Below the pieces are notes generated by a model. That model searched no databases. It was not told where the DNA came from and saw only the letters and a list, made by a program, of their open reading frames with translations. From an uncultured bacterium (GTDB lineage Bacteria > Cyanobacteriota > Vampirovibrionia > Gastranaerophilales > Gastranaerophilaceae): DNA of 13,256 bases. Below, piece after piece: positions 1 through 6,207 of this stretch (within the stretch, counting starts at the first letter, position 1; each line of letters opens with the position of its first letter). Where the stretch lies: positions 1 to 13,256 of the forward strand of contig URYF01000042.1 of assembly GCA_900551965.1 (NCBI GenBank), read 5' to 3'. The position numbers and the translations under genes are program-made.

Positions 1-1072
1 ATCGGCTTGTGCTGATGTACTTTGCAATTTCTGACAGGGAATCTTCACCCGTATGCTTTTCTACGTATTTATCTATTTTTTCAGACATATAGGTTGAAAA
101 TATAGGTAGTATTCCATAGTAAATTCCTGCGAAAATCAATGCAGGACGTAATATATTTATTCCTTCAATGTATTTGTGTAGTTTTGGATCTCCGGCATTG
201 ATTTTTTTGAAATTTTCTATGAATTTGCCGGTTTTTGTTTTTATAATTTTATCTATTCCATATCCGCCAATAATTGTTATTGCTGTTGAGATTGCATTAT
301 TATAAATTAAAACTTTTTTACGGTTTTCTTTGATTTTATCACTTTTTGATGTTTGGTATGCAAAAGAGGTGGTTAGTAAAATATCCGTTCCCGCACTCAT
401 ATGTTTTGCAATATCTTCATCCTTATGTTGGTATTTTATGGCAAAGTTTTGGAACTTTTTATTATCAATAATTTTGCCGAGTTTTTTGGAAACTTTTTGC
501 GAAAAATTACCTGTAAAACTTTGGTCTTTATTTGGACTTTTGGCGATGTTGTTTTGTGATTCCTGCGTTATTTGTTCGGGGTTTTTCTTTTTGAAAAATA
601 CTTTATCCATCAAAACAGGAATCATTGCAAGGGTGAGAATTGACTTTGGTATTGCTGTTAAAACTCCTGTACTCAATTTTAATATTTGGGTCATAAGTTT
701 GTAGCTTCTTGATTTTGAAAGCTTTTTAGAATTGTTTGTAAGATTATTTATTGTGGTTTGGTTTAAAAATATTTTGGGGTTGTTATCAATATTTTTAACA
801 GCATTTTCAATAGGCAGCGCTACAGCTTCAACCATTGCAAATTTTATTATTCCCGAACATATAGAATTGGACATTGCATATTGTTTGTTTTCTTTTTCAA
901 CGTCAGGAGTTGAGCGGATAGCAAGAGGTCTGACGGTTAAAGACATCAGTAGTGAGGTTCCGGCAGAAAACGAGGTTGCGTGTTCTGATATTTTTTCAAG
1001 ACCTTTTAGTACTGTTTTATTTTTTAAAAATCTTGTTGTATATGAAGATTGTGCTATTTTTTGTATTGACAT
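1..1072 (-). CDS. Partial hydrophobic membrane protein with an internal duplication (family not named)
   Basis: Reading the minus strand from the ATG at 1072-1070 gives 357 uninterrupted codons to the left edge, so the C-terminus is missing. The protein has long hydrophobic stretches near residues 66-95, 128-158, 225-240, 255-278 and 303-330, separated by Lys/Asn-rich loops, so it is probably membrane-embedded. Two similar halves are visible. Each has a segment starting AGT (residues 37-39 and 227-229), then a basic ENK/ENRK loop (61-63, 249-252), then hydrophobic helices with a proline in the last one (IPVL near 151, ILPIF near 321). A weak ribosome site (AAGG, 8 nt from the ATG) precedes the start. 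The N-terminus (MSIQ, GLEKIS) resembles the gene ending at 2422. I do not recognise a function; a lineage-specific membrane family is the best description. The plus-strand ORFs over this stretch are shadows. Confidence 0.8.
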   Translation of the reverse strand, partial: MSIQKIAQSSYTTRFLKNKTVLKGLEKISEHATSFSAGTSLLMSLTVRPLAIRSTPDVEKENKQYAMSNSICSGIIKFAMVEAVALPIENAVKNIDNNPKIFLNQTTINNLTNNSKKLSKSRSYKLMTQILKLSTGVLTAIPKSILTLAMIPVLMDKVFFKKKNPEQITQESQNNIAKSPNKDQSFTGNFSQKVSKKLGKIIDNKKFQNFAIKYQHKDEDIAKHMSAGTDILLTTSFAYQTSKSDKIKENRKKVLIYNNAISTAITIIGGYGIDKIIKTKTGKFIENFKKINAGDPKLHKYIEGINILRPALIFAGIYYGILPIFSTYMSEKIDKYVEKHTGEDSLSEIAKYISTSR

Positions 1073-1143
1073 TTTGACTACCTTATATTAGTAGACATCA
1101 CACAAGCTTAAAAGTAAAGTGGCATTGCTGTTTAAATTCTCAC

Positions 1144-1172
1144 TTTTCAATTAAAAATTTTTAAGATAAAAT
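1144..1172 (+). promoter_or_regulatory. Candidate promoter for the pnuC-like gene, possibly leaderless
   Basis: A TTTTCA box (1144-1149, four of six to TTGACA) lies 17 nt from TAAAAT (1167-1172, five of six to TATAAT). The -10 ends only 7 nt before the ATG at 1180 and there is no recognisable Shine-Dalgarno sequence, so the transcript could begin at or next to the start codon. AT-rich DNA gives such boxes by chance. Confidence 0.4.
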
Positions 1173-1179
1173 AGCTGTG

Positions 1180-1872
1180 ATGAGAATTAATGAGTTTATA
1201 AAAAAAGAATTAAGCGGCTGGGGGAAGTTTGAGCGAATATTTTTTCCGCTTGGTATCCTATTAATTATTCTAATTTCTATTTATATGAAAGATAATAAGG
1301 TTGCATTAGTTTCTGCGATTTGTGGTATAAGTTATTCAATATTAGCGGGAAAGGGTAAAATTTCTTGTTATTTTTTCGGACTTTGCGGAACTTTATGTTA
1401 TGCGTTTATTTCTTTCAAGAATAATCTTTTTGGAAATCTTGCGCTTTATTTGTTGTATTACTTTCCAATGCAGGTTCTTGGAATTTTTAAATGGAAACAG
1501 CATTTAAAAAAAGATTCTCAGGAGATTGAAAAAACTCAGTTAACGTTTAAGGAACGAAAAATATATTTTGCGCTTGCGGTGATGTTTTCAATAATCGGTT
1601 ATATCATTTTGTGTAAACTTAATGACCAAAGTCCGTTTATTGATTCCATAACTTCTGTATTATCTGTTTTTGGACTAATTTTGACCGTCAAACGCTGTAT
1701 TGAACAGTGGTATGTGTGGTTTATTGTTAACGGTTTATCCATGATTATGTGGATTGAAGCATATTTAAACGGCTCAAACTGTTTTGCAACAATTTTGATG
1801 TGGGGAACTTATTTTGTTCTGTCAATTTATTTCCTTTATACTTGGAAAAAAGAATTAAAAACTAATGTTTAG
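1180..1872 (+). CDS. pnuC: PnuC-family vitamin transporter (nicotinamide riboside-type)
   Basis: A 230-residue inner-membrane protein of the PnuC family, which takes up vitamin precursors (nicotinamide riboside in PnuC, thiamine in PnuT, riboflavin in PnuX) by facilitated diffusion, with trapping by phosphorylation inside. About seven hydrophobic helices are visible. Family features are the aromatic helix EQWYVWFIVN (175-184) followed by MIMWIEAYLNG, and near the C-terminus MWGTYFVLS (207-215) followed by FLYTWKK. Length is usual for the family. The in-frame GTG at 1177 directly precedes the ATG at 1180; I prefer the ATG. No kinase, NAD gene or riboswitch is next to it, so the substrate cannot be set from context. 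Its TAG stop overlaps the TAA of the convergent gene by 4 nt (TTAG, 1869-1872). Confidence 0.88.
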   Translation: MRINEFIKKELSGWGKFERIFFPLGILLIILISIYMKDNKVALVSAICGISYSILAGKGKISCYFFGLCGTLCYAFISFKNNLFGNLALYLLYYFPMQVLGIFKWKQHLKKDSQEIEKTQLTFKERKIYFALAVMFSIIGYIILCKLNDQSPFIDSITSVLSVFGLILTVKRCIEQWYVWFIVNGLSMIMWIEAYLNGSNCFATILMWGTYFVLSIYFLYTWKKELKTNV

Positions 1873-2429
1873 TATTTTGCATCTGCAACTTCTATAAATT
1901 TGTTGATTTTAGGTGATTTTTTGCTTAGGTGAAGGTAACTACTGAACGGATATTGAGTTTTTCCTTCTTCATTCTTTTTAAAATATTTCTTTTCAAAATG
2001 TGATGCAAGAGGGGTCGCAATCAACGGAACTAAAACTCTTTCAGTTATTACTCCTGAGCCGACAAGTGCTAAAATGGTTGCAAAGCTTTTCTTTGCTAAT
2101 CCGATATTTTTAAACTGCGCATCTTTAAATAAAGCATTCCAAAGTTTGTTCTGGACTTTTGGACTGGCGATAGCAAACCCTACAACGATTTGGGCAACTG
2201 ATGTTACTATCCCGGATGCCATATCCATTGCGGCAACAAATGGTCTGCGTTTTTCAGGAATTTTTTCATTGTCCATTGTTGTTTTATATCTGACACTATA
2301 TGCGAAAACATCTTTCATTACTGAGCAGACAACAATTGTTTTAGCTGCAAATGCATCATCATTTATCACTCGTTTTAAATGATTGTTAAAAATTCTTGAA
2401 TTAGTAATAGGATTTATTATGTTATTCAT
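1869..2429 (-). CDS. Small hydrophobic membrane protein, second gene of an overlapping pair
   Basis: 186 residues, function unknown. Residues 29-47 and 66-88 are hydrophobic and flank the basic loop KIPEKRRP (56-63); a further hydrophobic segment with prolines (116-143, including VLVPLIATP) is followed by a charged tail rich in Lys. This order (hydrophobic, basic loop, hydrophobic, proline-bearing hydrophobic segment, charged end) matches each half of the protein at 1-1072 and the neighbouring gene at 2422-2946, so I place it in the same family as the most diverged member. Its ATG lies inside the upstream gene (8-nt overlap) and is preceded by AAAGGA at 2443-2438, 8 nt away, so the two are probably co-translated and may act together. 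It converges on pnuC. Confidence 0.75.
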   Translation of the reverse strand: MNNIINPITNSRIFNNHLKRVINDDAFAAKTIVVCSVMKDVFAYSVRYKTTMDNEKIPEKRRPFVAAMDMASGIVTSVAQIVVGFAIASPKVQNKLWNALFKDAQFKNIGLAKKSFATILALVGSGVITERVLVPLIATPLASHFEKKYFKKNEEGKTQYPFSSYLHLSKKSPKINKFIEVADAKY

Positions 2430-2946
2430 TGTCGTTATCCTTTACCAGCATATCTGCAACTTTCGGGAATATCTTATTGGACAAGGCTAAAATCGGAACA
2501 TATAATGCGATTGTTAAAACAGTTCCAACTCTGTCTTTGAATATATCTAAGCAGCTTTTGTATAATTCTTTTATAGCTTTTTCTTTATCTCCACCCGCAT
2601 CATCCAAAATCTGTTTAGGTATTATTCCTGATTTTTTTGCTTCTTCAACAAGTCCGAATTTTATTTTGCCTTTTGCGGCTAATTTATCTATTCCTTTAAA
2701 TAGCATGCCAATCGCTGCAAGTTGTGCTGCAATTGTTACAACGGCTTCTACCGGTTGTTTAATTGCTGCCCATTTTTTATTTTCTTTTGATTCTTTTGAA
2801 AAAGGGTTGTATAAAATCATCAGCGGTGCAATTGCAAATTTACCGCCTGCATTAATATAATTAGCTATTTTTTCTCCGCCCTGTGAGGAAAATCTTTCCA
2901 GAGAATTCGCCATTCGTTGATTTATATTTACACTTTGTATTCTCAT
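2422..2946 (-). CDS. Small hydrophobic membrane protein, first gene of an overlapping pair
   Basis: 174 residues, function unknown. The N-terminus MRIQ followed by GGEKIANYINAGG (23-35) parallels MSIQ and GLEKIS...AGT of the protein at 1-1072. Then come a short hydrophobic stretch with prolines (36-49), the basic loop SKENKKW (53-59), a hydrophobic run (65-90), a soluble linker with AGGDKEKA, and a last hydrophobic segment (140-160, LYVPILALS) before an acidic tail. It therefore looks like one copy of the module that occurs twice in the larger protein. No Shine-Dalgarno is seen before the ATG; TAATAT (2958-2953) ends 6 nt before it, so a leaderless message is possible. The gene shares its upstream region with the divergent ferritin-like gene. 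Confidence 0.78.
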   Translation of the reverse strand: MRIQSVNINQRMANSLERFSSQGGEKIANYINAGGKFAIAPLMILYNPFSKESKENKKWAAIKQPVEAVVTIAAQLAAIGMLFKGIDKLAAKGKIKFGLVEEAKKSGIIPKQILDDAGGDKEKAIKELYKSCLDIFKDRVGTVLTIALYVPILALSNKIFPKVADMLVKDNDNE

Positions 2947-2999
2947 AATTTTATATTATTTTCTAGTTCTCTATTGAGTATAAAACACATAAATAAAAA

Positions 3000-3062
3000 C
3001 TTTGTTATTTTATTGAGTATTTGTTACATTCGATAATATAACAAATAGTATTTCTTTGTTAT
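3000..3062. promoter_or_regulatory. Operator-like cluster of four TTTGTTA sites between divergent genes
   Basis: TTTGTTA occurs at 3001-3007, 3020-3026 and 3055-3061 on the plus strand and at 3045-3039 on the minus strand. The middle two form a perfect 9-bp inverted repeat (TATTTGTTA at 3018-3026, TAACAAATA at 3039-3047) with a 12-nt spacer, a geometry of about two helical turns. The first and last copies extend to the identical nonamer CTTTGTTAT (3000-3008 and 3054-3062). The block lies between the divergent genes at 2946 and 3145, so a regulator bound here could control both. The factor is unknown. Confidence 0.45.
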
Positions 3063-3130
3063 GACTTTTCAAGCTAGCCGTAGTTCCTGATTGAAAAATC
3101 TCTTATTGTTTATAAATTAAAAAGGAATAA

Positions 3131-3140
3131 AGAAAGGAGA
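3131..3140 (+). promoter_or_regulatory. Strong ribosome binding site of the ferritin-like gene
   Basis: AGAAAGGAGA is followed after 4 nt by the ATG at 3145. It is one of the strongest sites in the window and suggests high expression of this gene. Confidence 0.8.
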
Positions 3141-3144
3141 TACT

Positions 3145-4440
3145 ATGTCATTTAATCCTCTAAAAGAAAAAGGAATCCCTTTGAATAATCAATTAAGGAC
3201 ATGGAAAGATATTGCAAAAAGAAAATTTAATAAATGTGAAGCGGATTGTTATAGCAGGACCCGCCAAATTCTTATGAACGGGATTGAGGTAGAAGCTTGG
3301 AATTTTAAACATGCATTTTCAAGATTTAGTGCAGATGATGAAGTTCGGGAATTTCTTGCGATAACAAAAAAGTTTGAAGATGCTCAGCAGACAACTGTTA
3401 ACTGGATGGCTCCATCTGATCAATCTGTGCTTGAAACAACTCTTGCTTATGAGCAGGTGGCAGTAGATTTAACTGCGTGGCTTGCGCAAAATGAACCTGA
3501 TGATTATGTGCGTGAAACTTTCAATTTCGGTTTGCTTGAAGATTTTGATCATTTGTACCGTTACAGTCAATGGGCGTATATGGAACATGGAATTAACCCG
3601 AATGAAATTGTGCAGGCAAAGACAGATGTACTAATCGGGCGTCCTACGCAAAATCATCATAATTGTAATGTTCTAAGGCTTCGCAAATCTTATGACAAGG
3701 ATACAGCTGCACCGCAAACAAAGGTTAATATCCTGACTCTTGTTGCTGCAGAACAACAAACCCATAATTACTATGCTGAACATGGCATGCATTATGGAAA
3801 TGAAACTTTAAGATGCACTTATGCAGAAATTAAAGATGTTGAAGAAGAACATGTTAATATGTACGAATCACTTGCAGATCCGACAGAATCTTTATATGAA
3901 AAATTACTGCTTCATGAATTTATGGAGGTTTGTAATTATTATACCTGCTATATTGATGAAACCGATAAAATGCTTAAATCTGTATGGGAAGAATTTTTAG
4001 CAATGGAAATCGGACATCTTCACGAAGCTGCAAAGTTGTTTTCAAAAAATGAAAACAGAGATCCTGAAGAAATTATTGGTGACAAGATTGTCATTCCAAA
4101 CCATTTTGAATCACAAAAGGATTATGTAATAAATATTTTGGAAAATGAAGTTGATAAACGAATCGGAACCGATAGAGATTATGCTAAAATTGAAGATTTA
4201 CCTGAAGAATGGGCAAGTTATGATATCCAAAAGGCTATGAATAAAGACGGCTCACCGTCAGAAAGTGCAATTTCATTGATTGCGCAACAAAAAGGCAGAG
4301 ATATAGCACTTGCAGAAGATAAACTTATAAAAAAGCAACCGGATTTGTTAAAGCGAGGTTTGGAGGCAAAATCTAAAGCTCCAAATACTGTCTCCGTTGA
4401 AGATTATGAGAAAATGAGCAAACTTGAATTTGAATTCTAA
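3145..4440 (+). CDS. Putative tandem ferritin-like (di-iron) protein
   Basis: 431 residues, no signal peptide or membrane segment. The C-terminal bundle shows a full di-iron ligand series over four predicted helices: E203 (AAEQQTHNYY), E233-x-x-H236 (VEEEHVN), E258 or E261 (HEFMEV), and E288-x-x-H291 (MEIGHLHEA). An N-terminal half looks like a related but less regular bundle: E48/E50 (GIEVEAW), E78 (FEDAQQ), E103 (AYEQVAV), and E132/D133 with H136 (LEDFDHLYR). A charged, Lys-rich tail (about 310-431) follows. In known families such Glu/His sets bind two irons for oxidation, iron storage or peroxide removal; I infer the fold from motif spacing and cannot name the family or reaction. The gene stands alone, has a strong ribosome site and ends in a terminator. 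It is divergent from the membrane pair, with shared operator-like repeats between. Confidence 0.62.
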   Translation: MSFNPLKEKGIPLNNQLRTWKDIAKRKFNKCEADCYSRTRQILMNGIEVEAWNFKHAFSRFSADDEVREFLAITKKFEDAQQTTVNWMAPSDQSVLETTLAYEQVAVDLTAWLAQNEPDDYVRETFNFGLLEDFDHLYRYSQWAYMEHGINPNEIVQAKTDVLIGRPTQNHHNCNVLRLRKSYDKDTAAPQTKVNILTLVAAEQQTHNYYAEHGMHYGNETLRCTYAEIKDVEEEHVNMYESLADPTESLYEKLLLHEFMEVCNYYTCYIDETDKMLKSVWEEFLAMEIGHLHEAAKLFSKNENRDPEEIIGDKIVIPNHFESQKDYVINILENEVDKRIGTDRDYAKIEDLPEEWASYDIQKAMNKDGSPSESAISLIAQQKGRDIALAEDKLIKKQPDLLKRGLEAKSKAPNTVSVEDYEKMSKLEFEF

Positions 4441-4445
4441 GTATT

Positions 4446-4490
4446 AAAACCCCGGAGTTTATTTTATGAACTCCGGTTTTATTTTGTTTT
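4446..4490 (+). terminator. Rho-independent terminator of the ferritin-like gene
   Basis: CCGGAGTT (4452-4459) pairs perfectly with AACTCCGG (4469-4476) around a 9-nt loop and is followed by TTTTATTTTGTTTT. An A-run before the stem gives a short T-run on the other strand (GGTTTT), so it may also stop transcripts of the convergent hydrolase gene. Confidence 0.92.
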
Positions 4491-5529
4491 ATCTAGATCT
4501 ATAATACCCTTTAACGGGTGTTCCGTCAGAGCGAACGTAGGGCTCAACATAAATAACATCTCCGCTGACGGCAGCAATTCTCAGTTCTTGGTTTGCCGGA
4601 ATTCCTATACTGTTCATTTGGGCATTGATTACCTTCTCGTTTCTTGAATATTCATCGACAGTCATTGCTCCAATGTCTTCTCTTGAGAAAATTTGTTTGC
4701 TTTTGTTAAGCGGGTTTTGAAAACCTGTTAAATTTATTGTAGGTCTGAGGTTTTGTATCTGTCCGTTTTGCATTTGCCGCATAATAACCGATTCGTTTTG
4801 CTTGAATTCTTTTGGTGTCATGGCTCCGATTTCCTGCGGAGTGAAGATGTGATCTGAAAATGTGACAGGTGCTGCAAATCCTGTAGGTTTACCAGTGTGG
4901 AAATATGTTGAGTTATGGATGTGTTGTGTTTGGTAGGTAGCTAAATCATGATTTTTTATATTGATCGGTATCCCGAATTTTTTTTGTTTTAAATCCGGTA
5001 ATATAATAATGTTGCCTGATTGTTTGTTTATATTCCTCATAAACAAAGGGTCTCCGATTCTGCCAAATGTTGTGATATTTTCATCTCCATATTTAAAATA
5101 CTGGGGGTATATTTTGGCAATGTTTTTACTCCCGATAGGTGCTAATACTGTTGATTTAATACCTGTACGGTGAGATAATAAATTTGATAAAGATGCACCT
5201 AAAGAGTAGCCCATAGATTCTATTTGAGCATTAGGATATTTTGTCTTTACTTTGTTGTATAATCTTTCTGCATTTCCATATTGAGCAGGTATTACATTAG
5301 GTCTATACATTATGTTAAGGTCATTTCTCAAATCGTTGTTTGAATTCATCTTACTGCCGGCGAAAGATATTACTATGCGATTGCCTTTTTTGTATACTTT
5401 TGCATCAAAATCTTTGTTGTTAGATGAGTTTTCAAATTCGTGTAGTGTTTGCCAACCGATGATGTCTTTGTTTAAGTGAGCACCATTGCAAAAAGATAAT
5501 AACTCTTCATAATTGTAACTGTTTTTCAT
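4489..5529 (-). CDS. Lipase-like alpha/beta hydrolase with repeat-bearing C-terminal tail
   Basis: 346 residues. The first 200 look like a class 3 lipase-type serine hydrolase: beta strand and oxyanion segment VISFAGSK (53-60), DLRND (66-70), nucleophile elbow GYSLGA (107-112, Ser109), probable acid Asp160 in GRIGDP, probable His194 in KNHDL. No signal peptide is seen. The tail holds two copies of a 25-residue unit (229-253 and 281-305), each F-x-x-x-E/D-IGAMT-x-x-E-F/Y-x-x-NE-x-VI-x-x-QM. It ends in YVRSDGTPVKGYYRSR, a motif type I associate with accessory or prophage proteins of gut bacteria (recalled, not searched). A perfect AGGAGG (5539-5534) precedes the ATG. Substrate unknown; the tail might anchor the enzyme to a partner or particle. 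Conventional phage genes are absent around it. Confidence 0.72.
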   Translation of the reverse strand: MKNSYNYEELLSFCNGAHLNKDIIGWQTLHEFENSSNNKDFDAKVYKKGNRIVISFAGSKMNSNNDLRNDLNIMYRPNVIPAQYGNAERLYNKVKTKYPNAQIESMGYSLGASLSNLLSHRTGIKSTVLAPIGSKNIAKIYPQYFKYGDENITTFGRIGDPLFMRNINKQSGNIIILPDLKQKKFGIPINIKNHDLATYQTQHIHNSTYFHTGKPTGFAAPVTFSDHIFTPQEIGAMTPKEFKQNESVIMRQMQNGQIQNLRPTINLTGFQNPLNKSKQIFSREDIGAMTVDEYSRNEKVINAQMNSIGIPANQELRIAAVSGDVIYVEPYVRSDGTPVKGYYRSR

Positions 5530-5555
5530 ATTTCCTCCTGTTATGTTTTTTTGTT

Positions 5556-5565
5556 GTATACTATA
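5556..5565. promoter_or_regulatory. Overlapping divergent -10 elements
   Basis: GTATACTATA contains TATACT on the plus strand (5557-5562), ending 7 nt before the ATG at 5570, and TATAGT (5565-5560) or TATACA (5561-5556) on the minus strand, placed to give the hydrolase gene a leader of about 20 nt that includes its AGGAGG. No good -35 is seen on either side. This looks like a symmetric bidirectional promoter. Confidence 0.45.
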
Positions 5566-5569
5566 TTTT

Positions 5570-5959
5570 ATGGAATCTGTATTTTTAAAAAAATGCCTTA
5601 TAGTCTTTTATTTTGCGTGTCAGTGTGTTTATATTATTGTAGCTTTTAATGTCTGGCTTTGGCTTTTCTTTGTAATATTTGTTTCTTTTACTCTGTCTTT
5701 TACGCCGGAGTGGCTAGGGGATTTTGTTTTCCTTTTTTTGTATGTTGCAATACTTTTGTTATATTTTCTGCTTGTAATAATTGCCACGTTATCGACTGTT
5801 AAAATTTTTATAAATAAGCCACTGAACAAGTTTGAAAAATTTTCGTCAGTATTATATCCGATTATAGCTCCCGGATTTCTGCTCTACTGTATTGTGGAAC
5901 ATAAGTATGTTATTACTAATTTATTATTTGAGTATGGTCTTAGGTCCACCCCCTTTTGA
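5570..5959 (+). CDS. Small multi-pass membrane protein of unknown function
   Basis: 129 residues from the ATG at 5570, ending in TGA. Almost the whole length is hydrophobic: residues 8-45 (one or two helices, rich in Phe, Val, Trp), 52-77, and 92-110, with a basic loop NKPLNKFEK (82-90). The open frame extends 9 codons upstream to an ATG at 5543, but that would place the start inside the probable promoter and just after the divergent gene's ribosome site, so I prefer 5570. Neither start has a Shine-Dalgarno sequence; a TATACT box 7 nt upstream allows a leaderless start. I recognise no family. It is divergent from the hydrolase, and a functional link to it is possible but unproven. Confidence 0.6.
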   Translation: MESVFLKKCLIVFYFACQCVYIIVAFNVWLWLFFVIFVSFTLSFTPEWLGDFVFLFLYVAILLLYFLLVIIATLSTVKIFINKPLNKFEKFSSVLYPIIAPGFLLYCIVEHKYVITNLLFEYGLRSTPF

Positions 5960-6004
5960 ATGTTTTGTATAATTTTCATTATAGTTCTGATTTTTAATTT
6001 GAAT

Positions 6005-6038
6005 AGTCCGTATTTATACGTACGTATTAATACGGACT
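6005..6038. repeat. 34-bp near-perfect palindrome abutting a consensus -35 box
   Basis: AGTCCGTATT (6005-6014) and AATACGGACT (6029-6038) are perfect inverted arms. The centre ATACGTACGTAT (6016-6027) is itself a palindrome about the same axis, so only the T/T pair at 6015/6028 breaks the symmetry (16 of 17 pairs). No T-run follows on either strand, so it is not a standard terminator. TTGACA (6038-6043) overlaps its right end by one base. A dimeric regulator site or a hairpin in RNA are both possible. Confidence 0.75.
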
Positions 6039-6178
6039 TGACAAATCTTAAAGCTGAACAGATATGTGGGTTTTGGTATTCTTTGAATGTGTAAAGCTAC
6101 ATTTTTCCTTACAATAAATTTGGTTCAAATATCTCCCCGGTTGTATATTGTAAATATTTCTGCTTATTTGTAATAATA

Positions 6179-6201
6179 TGGTATAAGTAAATAAGAAGGA
6201 G
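6179..6201 (+). promoter_or_regulatory. Extended -10 promoter and ribosome site of the thioredoxin-ccdA genes
   Basis: TGGTATAAG (6179-6187) is an extended -10 (TGn plus five of six to TATAAT), which would start the RNA near 6194. AAGGAG at 6196-6201 follows, 6 nt before the ATG at 6208. The upstream stretch 5960-6178 holds the palindrome described separately and no gene. Confidence 0.55.
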
Positions 6202-6207
6202 ATATAT

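Noticed and set aside
330..1091. Two plus-strand open frames (330-704 and 732-1091)
   Set aside because: They lie opposite the continuous minus-strand coding frame from 1072 to the left edge, which has a proper start and membrane-protein composition; these are shadows.
2074..2860. Plus-strand open frames at 2074-2382 and 2429-2860
   Set aside because: Antisense shadows of the two overlapping minus-strand genes, without ribosome sites or recognisable sequence.
4489..5959. Prophage remnant
   Set aside because: Only the hydrolase tail hints at it; no integrase, structural, lysis or replication gene and no attachment repeats are seen.
5960..6094. 44-codon open frame starting directly after the 5959 stop
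   Set aside because: It has no ribosome site of its own, reads through the 34-bp palindrome and resembles no protein I know; kept only as a possibility.
6122..6130. GGTTCAAAT resembling a tRNA T-loop
   Set aside because: No acceptor, D or anticodon arms can be drawn around it.
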